Assembly (NCBI GenBank): GCA_910577685.1
Contig: CAJTOH010000007.1
Span: 51,886 to 115,885 of the forward strand
Length of the DNA stretch: 64,000 nucleotides
Direction: 5' to 3'
Source: an uncultured Dorea sp.
GTDB lineage: Bacteria; Bacillota; Clostridia; Lachnospirales; Lachnospiraceae
The translations under genes were made by a program, and so were the position numbers. The notes beneath the pieces are model-generated. The model was not told where the DNA came from. It did not search any database and was given only the letters and a program-made list of their open reading frames with translations. Below, piece by piece: positions 58,306-64,000 of the stretch (within the stretch, counting starts at the first letter, position 1; each line of letters begins with the position of its first letter).

Positions 58306-60216
58306 TCACGCTTCCATCACTTCCGCTACAAACTCCTCCAACCCCAGAGTTACTTCTTTCAATTTCTCCTGCAGCCTGAAATAAATCAAATCATAATCAT
58401 TCATTGGAGTAATTACCATGATATCCGGCAACTTTTCCCTTCTGCAAACCTCTTCTATGGAAATCACCTTATTATCATTAAGAGCAGGTGTTTTGGAAAT
58501 TATAAATGTTGTTTTAACGTTGCATAATTCCAGACTACCTCTAATTTCCTGTCCGATTTTGCCATTTCCAAATATCCATACATCTTTGATACCCTTGCTT
58601 TCAAGGTATTTCTTTAGCAGCTTTTTCTTCTCAATTTCAAACCATTGTTCCCAAAAGTATCCTCGCCATTTACAATCATGATAAAGCCAATTCAAATTGC
58701 AATACTTATGTTCAACCATAAGATGCCCTTTAACATATAGCTTCTTACAGTACCCACAGTATTCGACCTCACACGTAATTTTTCCGTCATCCAAAAAACG
58801 GTTCGTCTGAGAATCGCCTAATACATATTCCCGCCTGTTTCCCTGCTCATTCTCAATTTCAACAATCAGCCCGCTTACAGCTGAAAAGAGATTACATTTA
58901 GACGGTCTCCAGACAAACTCTGTAATATCAATATATTTCTCCACGGCAAATATAATTTCTGAATCATAATGCAGGAAATAAAAAGCGGCGTCTACGAAAA
59001 ACTGTCCGTCCGGAGAAAAAGCGACCGTCTTTGCAAGCATATTTCCGATCCGAAAGAAGTAATCTGATGGTTCTCCAAGTTCGCAAGGCTTCTTCGTTTC
59101 TCTAATCCCTCTTTTCATTTCCTTACAATATGCCTCCAATTCCTTAAAATTCTTAGGAAGCAATAGCCGAATATTTTCATTTCCCAAAACTGCCTTCTCA
59201 TAGTAAGCTCCATTAAGCCGAATAGCTTTTTTTATATAGTCGCCAAAAAAACGCTTCTCCAATAAATGCAGAGAAATAATCGTAATGGGAACCATACAGG
59301 AAAACAAACTAATGGTACTCATAACTGAGGTCGCCAGTAATGGAGAAATAATCGTAATACCGCTCATACGATTTTTCATTAAATTAATCAACATTATTTC
59401 CCACGGAATATCTGAATTTTGAAAAAATTCAACTCCGTATTTTTCGTAACGCAATTTGGATACAAGCAAGTCTTGTCCTGGGTGTCCTTTTACTAAAATT
59501 TTTTCCTCTTTTAATAATCCAAATAGAAAATCAAAAATTTTTATTTCCGCTTCCCCGTCCAATAAATCCGATGCCGCCAAAGTATCGTCCAGAACAAAAA
59601 TGTCGTAATCTCCCTTCGGTTTATATCCATATAAGGTATTCAAACGCTCTATAATATTGTCTTCTCCTCTGCCTTTCAATAGCTTCCTTACTTCAATTAT
59701 CTTTTTTTCTGCTCTGAACTCTCCCTGTTCTATTCCGGAATCAAATACCCATGTACAAGAAAACAGCTTAAAATCTATCTTATATTTTTGAAAGACTTCT
59801 CTTAGTCCGCTGTCCTTACCATACACTTCGTTAAAAACTAACTCTATGCGTTCTTTTAGTTGCAGCGCTGAACATCCCTCCGGGGAAATATTTATCTTCG
59901 TATTTTCTCGCAGCCTGTGAGCCAAAACAATACTGTAACCATCGCTAAACACACACATAAAATATTCATCTATATCTGAATGGCTGACTAAAAATCTATC
60001 TACGGTATGCTCTATAGCTTTAATTGTCTTTTCCCTCTGATCAAATAAACAGACTTCCTGAAAAAAACCGGATTCTTCTACTCTTGTTTCAAATCCTTCA
60101 TCTACCGGATTTCCCATGATCAAAATTTTATAGTCTTCTTTGTAATATAATTCTCCAATTACTGCGCAGGCAAAAATGGTAAATGGAGAATGTGCTTTCA
60201 TCAATATTTTCTTCAA
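58306..60216 (-). CDS. Sialyltransferase/polysialyltransferase-like protein with a C-terminal Rossmann module
   Basis: About 636 residues; TTG at 60216 with GGAG 6 bases upstream is preferred. The N-terminal two thirds have a GT-B-like pattern seen in GT52-type and polysialyltransferase-like enzymes: SPFTIFACAVIGELYYKEDY, NINISPEGCSAL-like block, DIFVLDDTLAASDLLDGEAE and KILVKGHPGQDLLVSKLRYE (the HP motif). With PseG nearby it may transfer a nonulosonic acid. Residues about 545-636 are the shared module: VWIFGNGKIGQEIRGSLELC, KVISIEEVCRREKLPDIMVI. The family call is by motif only. Confidence 0.6.
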   Translation of the reverse strand: MKKILMKAHSPFTIFACAVIGELYYKEDYKILIMGNPVDEGFETRVEESGFFQEVCLFDQREKTIKAIEHTVDRFLVSHSDIDEYFMCVFSDGYSIVLAHRLRENTKINISPEGCSALQLKERIELVFNEVYGKDSGLREVFQKYKIDFKLFSCTWVFDSGIEQGEFRAEKKIIEVRKLLKGRGEDNIIERLNTLYGYKPKGDYDIFVLDDTLAASDLLDGEAEIKIFDFLFGLLKEEKILVKGHPGQDLLVSKLRYEKYGVEFFQNSDIPWEIMLINLMKNRMSGITIISPLLATSVMSTISLFSCMVPITIISLHLLEKRFFGDYIKKAIRLNGAYYEKAVLGNENIRLLLPKNFKELEAYCKEMKRGIRETKKPCELGEPSDYFFRIGNMLAKTVAFSPDGQFFVDAAFYFLHYDSEIIFAVEKYIDITEFVWRPSKCNLFSAVSGLIVEIENEQGNRREYVLGDSQTNRFLDDGKITCEVEYCGYCKKLYVKGHLMVEHKYCNLNWLYHDCKWRGYFWEQWFEIEKKKLLKKYLESKGIKDVWIFGNGKIGQEIRGSLELCNVKTTFIISKTPALNDNKVISIEEVCRREKLPDIMVITPMNDYDLIYFRLQEKLKEVTLGLEEFVAEVMEA

Positions 60217-60238
60217 AAGCAACTCCTTCTAAATGGAT

Positions 60239-61432
60239 TTATTTTTTCCTAAATACCAATATATTAAGTGCGGCAAAGGTTTCGTCACAGTTTGAAACAA
60301 TCTCCCGTTCAAAACGCCCTATTAAGTAGCGCAGTTTTTCCTGACCGCAAAATTCTGAATACCACCTCTGTAATTTCAGCATCTCTTGATGCGATAATAT
60401 ACCATAAGAAAACGCTGTTTGAGAAAAAGCCCCATAAGGTATCATCTCAACAAGTTCAATATCCAACTCCCTGCAAACCGCCTCCAACTCTTTTCTGCTT
60501 ACACTTGCGCCATAGCCCCCGCAATCAGAAATATAGCTTGTTCGTATGTATTTTTTATCAGAAATGTATTTCAAATGATCGTCATTGAACATATTGTAAA
60601 CAATAACCCCGCCTTTTTTCACAACTCTGATATGCTCTTTCAAAAATTCTCTCCAATTTAAGAAATGAACCATCGCATCACAAGACACAACCTTATCAAA
60701 AGAAGCGTCAGGCAGCGGAAGCTGTACTCCGTCAACTACAACTGTATTAATATCGGAATTTTTCTCCTTCAGGACATTCAGCATATCTTCGCTGGTGTCT
60801 ACTGCCGTCACATAGGCTCCCGCTTTTTGAAGCTCAATTGACAATCTTCCTGTTCCCGCTCCAATATCTAATACTTTATCTCCTTGATGAATCCACTTTA
60901 AATAATACTGTTTCGTCACTTCATCAAAGAAATATTTTTCAACAACACTTTCATATCTCTCTCCCATTCCTTTTGCCTGCCATGGTATATATCTGTTTTG
61001 CTTTCCCCACTCATCTTCCTTACATAAGTCGGTCAGTTTCTCTGCGTCCATTTCAACCTCGTATATATAGATAGGCTCCTGCTCATCATGGCTATATAAC
61101 AAAAGAATTTTTTCATCGGGAATGATTTTTTTTAATTCCTCATATATCTGCTCTCGCTCATAGAAATTAGAAATAACAACTGTATCCGCCCATAAAATCA
61201 ATTCTTTGGAAGCTTTTTCAATCTCATAACTATACAGCGTACCGGTTTTAAAGGAATCGCAAACTCTGATTACATAATTGTCAAGCACACAACAGTTTAG
61301 AATATAGTCCGTATGCTGACCTCCACCGTAGAATAAAACATTTTTACCTTTTATACTGTCAATCTTATTTTGAACTTTTGCGATTTTTTTTATTGCATCA
61401 ATCTCATCAACAGTTATTCTCATTTTTTTCAT
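60239..61432 (-). CDS. Class I SAM methyltransferase with an N-terminal Rossmann module
   Basis: 397 residues. The shared unit is at about 25-120: GKNVLFYGGGQHTDYILNCC, ASKELILWADTVVISNFYER and LKKIIPDEKILLLYSHDEQE. A class I methyltransferase follows at about 165-395: GDKVLDIGAGTGRLSIELQK, AGAYVTAVDTSEDMLNVLKE, PDASFDKVVSCDAMVHFLNW and KKGGVIVYNMFNDDHLKYIS. It probably methylates a sugar or an amino group of the glycan. It sits 22 bases before the sialyltransferase-like gene in the same operon. Confidence 0.85.
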   Translation of the reverse strand: MKKMRITVDEIDAIKKIAKVQNKIDSIKGKNVLFYGGGQHTDYILNCCVLDNYVIRVCDSFKTGTLYSYEIEKASKELILWADTVVISNFYEREQIYEELKKIIPDEKILLLYSHDEQEPIYIYEVEMDAEKLTDLCKEDEWGKQNRYIPWQAKGMGERYESVVEKYFFDEVTKQYYLKWIHQGDKVLDIGAGTGRLSIELQKAGAYVTAVDTSEDMLNVLKEKNSDINTVVVDGVQLPLPDASFDKVVSCDAMVHFLNWREFLKEHIRVVKKGGVIVYNMFNDDHLKYISDKKYIRTSYISDCGGYGASVSRKELEAVCRELDIELVEMIPYGAFSQTAFSYGILSHQEMLKLQRWYSEFCGQEKLRYLIGRFEREIVSNCDETFAALNILVFRKK

Positions 61433-61514
61433 TGACTGATTTTACCTCCGTCTCGTTTTTCTTCAAAACAATTTTAAGAAGCAAGTTTCATTAAATACGT
61501 TAATTATAGAGAAA

Positions 61515-62444
61515 TTATTTGGAACGAATATAGTCTTCTTCATGATTCAGCAATTTTAGAATATCGATATCTTTAAGCAGATACTCCATATTCCTTACAT
61601 AGTCGCTAAACATCACCGTATCCACCCTTTCTCCTTGGTTTACATACCATTCAAATCTTGGCAAATATATAACATTTTCTAATTCTGCCCCCCCCCCTGA
61701 AAAAAAAGCTATCTTAGGAAACAGAATCTTATTAAACTCTCTAAGTAATACCTTATAGTTTTCTAAATATGCCGGAAGAGAAAATTTTACAAATATACGG
61801 TCCCGATTTACGCGTTCCTTTCGTCTATCCCACAATTTCTTTGCATCTTGAAAACATGCCGCATGGACAAAATCCATATGAATCTTTTTATCGCCGCTCC
61901 CTATGCGCCCTATGGGATACAAATTTTTTCTAAGCTCTCCCTCTCTTTCCATTTCCAAAGGCTGCTCTAAATAGTAGAATACATCCTGAGCAAATTTTAT
62001 GTAATCTTCCTTTGGCCATGAAATATTAATGCATGGTGAAGAAAATGGTAAATATAATTTATGATACAAATAACCTCCCCAACAATCATCAGATAATATA
62101 CTGATTGGGCTTTTCACCAAAGATATGTATCTTTTCCAATCAAATAAAGGTATTTTAAACACATTTCCATGAATAATTTTATTCTTATTTATCCCTAATA
62201 AAATTGCTTCATTTTCTATTTCTGTGTAACATTTTGTACTTGTAATAATTAAATAGTCAAATTCAAGTTCATGTAATTTTTCTTTTTTTACTACAGAAAA
62301 TCCATCTTTATTATAAAAATATTTGTGATCTATATCTGAAACTATTGCAATCACTTCCAGATTGCCTTTTTCTATTTCAAACAATATTTGATTAACAATA
62401 TTTTCATATTCTCGTCCAGCTCCCCAAATTATACATTTATCCAT
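61515..62444 (-). CDS. DUF1919 protein with an N-terminal Rossmann module; contains G10 and T8 tracts
   Basis: 309 residues. The N-terminal 105 residues are the shared module: DKCIIWGAGREYENIVNQIL, KLHELEFDYLIITSTKCYTE, EAILLGINKNKIIHGNVFKI. Residues 110-300 match DUF1919, found in exopolysaccharide loci: SPISILSDDCWGGYLYHKLY, PFSSPCINISWPKEDYIKF and VKFSLPAYLENYKVLLREFN. The segment IAFFSGGGAELENVIYL is encoded by T8 and G10 homopolymers about 90 codons before or less from the end, so slippage of one base would truncate the C-terminus. In this assembly the frame is intact (ON state). Confidence 0.78.
   Translation of the reverse strand: MDKCIIWGAGREYENIVNQILFEIEKGNLEVIAIVSDIDHKYFYNKDGFSVVKKEKLHELEFDYLIITSTKCYTEIENEAILLGINKNKIIHGNVFKIPLFDWKRYISLVKSPISILSDDCWGGYLYHKLYLPFSSPCINISWPKEDYIKFAQDVFYYLEQPLEMEREGELRKNLYPIGRIGSGDKKIHMDFVHAACFQDAKKLWDRRKERVNRDRIFVKFSLPAYLENYKVLLREFNKILFPKIAFFSGGGAELENVIYLPRFEWYVNQGERVDTVMFSDYVRNMEYLLKDIDILKLLNHEEDYIRSK
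61688..61707 (-). repeat. G10 tract adjacent to T8 inside the DUF1919 gene
   Basis: On the coding strand T8 (61707-61700), then CA, then G10 (61697-61688) encode Phe-Phe-Ser-Gly-Gly-Gly. A ten-base G run in an AT-rich gene is far outside normal codon choice and is a strong candidate slipped-strand mispairing site for phase variation. Confidence 0.85.
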
Positions 62445-62455
62445 CTTTGTCCACC

Positions 62456-63481
62456 TTAAACTATAAGCTTATCGACAATTCTATCCGCACCCCATCCATC
62501 CACAAATCTTTGCATCCTCTTCCCCATATTTATACGCTGCTTGTAATTTTTAGAAAGTTCTTTAATCCCCTCGTAAATCTTTCTTCCGGGGTCGCTTTCT
62601 TTTCTAAAATCGCCGCACGATACTGCCAATCCCATTCTTTCAAACGCTTCGGCTCCCGGAATCTGGTTGTCCGCTGCTACATAGGTAATCATAGGCACTC
62701 CACATGCGCATATCTCATACATCGTACTTCCGGCTGCAGTTACGGCAAGGTCGCAGGATGAGATCAGCGTTTGCATATCAGTCACATTGAAGTGAATATG
62801 CAGATTCGGAATCTCTTCCGTCAATTGATAGATTTCCTGTTTATCCGGATTCATACCGCCAACCAATAAATGATAATCCACGGCGTCCTTATTCCCCCTC
62901 ATATACCGCACAAAATCAACCGCTAAATGAATCAAATCCGAACCGCCGGTCGATATCAATATATTCCTACATCTGTCATTTTGGATTCTTGTAGGTATAT
63001 TTTTAAAACATTCTCTTATAGGCGCATACTTTGCCCCAAAAAGAGTCATCGGATAAGAGACTGACTCCTCAAAATACATACTTTTGTAATCCATGGCCAA
63101 ACTATATGCATTATAATTAATGAGAATATCCGCCGGGTAAGCAAAAGCCCCTAAATCGTCTATATAGGAAAGCCGTACCATACTCTTTACACATTCAAGA
63201 TACTGTTTTGTCACAAAATAACTGTCTATAATAACCATTTCAGGACTCATTTCCTTAATTACAGACTCTAATTTTTCGATTTCATCGTCCATATATTGAT
63301 AATCGGAATCCAAAATAACTGTTTTGTATTTTCTGGCTGAAATTGTCTCTTGCATTGATGTGTCCGCTAAGACAAACGCACAGTCTTTTCCAATTCTTTG
63401 GAATGTATCTGCAATAGAGAGACACCGCATAATATGACCCATTCCTATTTTTGTATTTCCATCTGCTCTAAATAAAATCAT
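62456..63481 (-). CDS. pseG: PseG-like UDP-sugar hydrolase of nonulosonic acid synthesis
   Basis: 341 residues of the MurG-like GT-B fold. The N-terminus FRADGNTKIGMGHIMRCLSI with G-x-G-H-x-x-R is the PseG signature (catalytic His). It is followed by SYIDDLGAFAYPADILINYN, NILISTGGSDLIHLAVDFVR and LAVTAAGSTMYEICACGVPM. PseG removes UDP from 2,4-diacetamido-2,4,6-trideoxy-altropyranose in pseudaminic acid synthesis. Other pse genes (pseB, C, H, I, F) are not in the window and may lie beyond 64000. It is 4 bases after the formyltransferase gene. Confidence 0.9.
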   Translation of the reverse strand: MILFRADGNTKIGMGHIMRCLSIADTFQRIGKDCAFVLADTSMQETISARKYKTVILDSDYQYMDDEIEKLESVIKEMSPEMVIIDSYFVTKQYLECVKSMVRLSYIDDLGAFAYPADILINYNAYSLAMDYKSMYFEESVSYPMTLFGAKYAPIRECFKNIPTRIQNDRCRNILISTGGSDLIHLAVDFVRYMRGNKDAVDYHLLVGGMNPDKQEIYQLTEEIPNLHIHFNVTDMQTLISSCDLAVTAAGSTMYEICACGVPMITYVAADNQIPGAEAFERMGLAVSCGDFRKESDPGRKIYEGIKELSKNYKQRINMGKRMQRFVDGWGADRIVDKLIV

Positions 63482-63485
63482 AACC

Positions 63486-64000
63486 TTATTCTATCCCTGG
63501 AGTTTTCCTAACCTGTTTTTGATGATATATTTGTAAAAAATCACTAATATTATCAGACCAGTTAAAGTCAATCTGTCTTTTCAGCAAATTCAAATCGGAA
63601 ATTGTATGATAGCTTCCCTCTCCCTCCTGCTTTCTCGCAGCCGCCTTATATTTTCCTAATCTAATTTCATCCCAATGAAGCATAAAAAGCTTCCTGACAG
63701 CATCATTCAATTTCTTATATGTAGTTTCAAATGATTCCAGACTTGGATCAAATTGTATAGCCTCTTGAAAAATAATATCTCCTTCATCAAGCCCTTCCGT
63801 AAGCATATGGATGGTAACGCCCTTAGGCGTATCGTCAATAAAGCTCCATAAATTAGGGCTTGCGCCTTTGTTCCACGGAAGATACGAAATGTGCATATTG
63901 ATAATATTATAATTTACATATCTTATACATTGTCTTGAAATTAAATAGTTATAATTATAACTAATCACAAGCTCCGGTTTAAAATATGACAAGATATCTA
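63486..64000 (-). CDS. Formyltransferase family protein, partial (start beyond window)
   Basis: The last 171 or so residues of a methionyl-tRNA-formyltransferase-like fold: ILSYFKPELVISYNYNYLIS, INMHISYLPWNKGASPNLWS (catalytic N-x-H block, NMHISYLPWN), FIDDTPKGVTIHMLTEGLDE and GDIIFQEAIQFDP (catalytic Asp). The frame is open to the window edge with no start, so it is a partial gene. In sugar loci such enzymes N-formylate amino sugars using formyl-tetrahydrofolate. With PseG it suggests a formylated nonulosonate or a related amino sugar. The C-terminal tail beyond about residue 120 is longer than the core. Confidence 0.85.
   Translation of the reverse strand, partial: DILSYFKPELVISYNYNYLISRQCIRYVNYNIINMHISYLPWNKGASPNLWSFIDDTPKGVTIHMLTEGLDEGDIIFQEAIQFDPSLESFETTYKKLNDAVRKLFMLHWDEIRLGKYKAAARKQEGEGSYHTISDLNLLKRQIDFNWSDNISDFLQIYHQKQVRKTPGIE

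Noticed and set aside
1..64000. CRISPR arrays, tRNA and rRNA genes, complete insertion sequences and prophage genes
   Set aside because: Looked for by eye; no regular spaced repeats, no GGTTCRANTCC arm in a cloverleaf context, no transposase or integrase frames were found. Short or degenerate examples could have been missed.

Overview
The window comes from a spore-forming, motile, anaerobic Firmicute, most likely a gut Lachnospiraceae or related Clostridia. This rests on a complete spoIIAA-spoIIAB-sigF operon running into spoVAA-spoVAE, [FeFe]-hydrogenase maturases hydE-hydG-hydF, a T-box leader on valS, a C-terminal PKTGD-type sortase signal and moderate GC with strong GGAGG ribosome binding sites. 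No rRNA, tRNA or CRISPR array was recognised.

Layout. (1) Positions 1-7953, minus strand: a surface-polysaccharide operon headed by a LoaP/NusG-like antiterminator, then a DegT aminotransferase, a PglC-type phosphoglycosyl transferase, an acyltransferase-like gene broken by an amber codon, a circularly permuted family 2 glycosyltransferase, a CDP-glycerol glycerophosphotransferase, a Wzy-like polymerase, a second family 2 glycosyltransferase and the edge of a TupA-like ATP-grasp gene that abuts a run of 14 G. (2) 7981-15503: a pair of near-identical hairpins in the loaP leader, a large secreted CAP-domain protein, a two-component system downstream of a GH42 beta-galactosidase, and an internally deleted AAA/PD-(D/E)XK gene. 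(3) 15628-21669: a chemoreceptor with a sigma-D-like promoter, a miniature inverted-repeat element, an IbrA/IbrB-like pair (PP-loop ATPase plus ParB-like domain), a small conserved protein and a Na/Pi cotransporter. (4) 21922-28450: sporulation genes, a TPR membrane protein and an unlisted 44-residue gene. (5) 28485-37903: folC, an LtaS-like phosphoglycerol transferase, valS with T-box, and a Sel1 protein with a coding minisatellite. (6) 38234-41195: gene remnants (Rpn/PDDEXK-associated, MerR, CMD) around an AEC transporter and a Zn-macrodomain hydrolase. (7) 41326-49525: the hyd maturation operon behind a leader that ends in a terminator hairpin, a GGDEF-EAL-PAS protein, a truncated GNAT gene and a GyrI-like/DUF3795 protein. 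(8) 49646-64000, minus strand: a glycan-modification island with PseG, a formyltransferase, two methyltransferases, a sialyltransferase-like enzyme, WbsX-like, GT4, HAD, DUF4422, DUF1919 and Rpe-like proteins.

The most unusual signal is in region 8. Seven otherwise unrelated proteins each carry one copy of a roughly 90-110-residue Rossmann-type module with a glycine-rich first loop, at the N-terminus in five and at the C-terminus in two. One of these genes also contains a G10 tract next to T8, so it could be phase variable; the other polysaccharide locus has the G14 tract. Together with PseG and the motility signals, this suggests variable nonulosonate-type glycosylation of flagellin or another surface structure. 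That role is inferred.

Recent gene decay recurs across the window: an amber stop, a permuted gene, frameshifts, and several genes that keep both ends but have lost the middle. Some of these, especially the G14 junction, could be assembly artefacts, and this should be excluded before biology is inferred.
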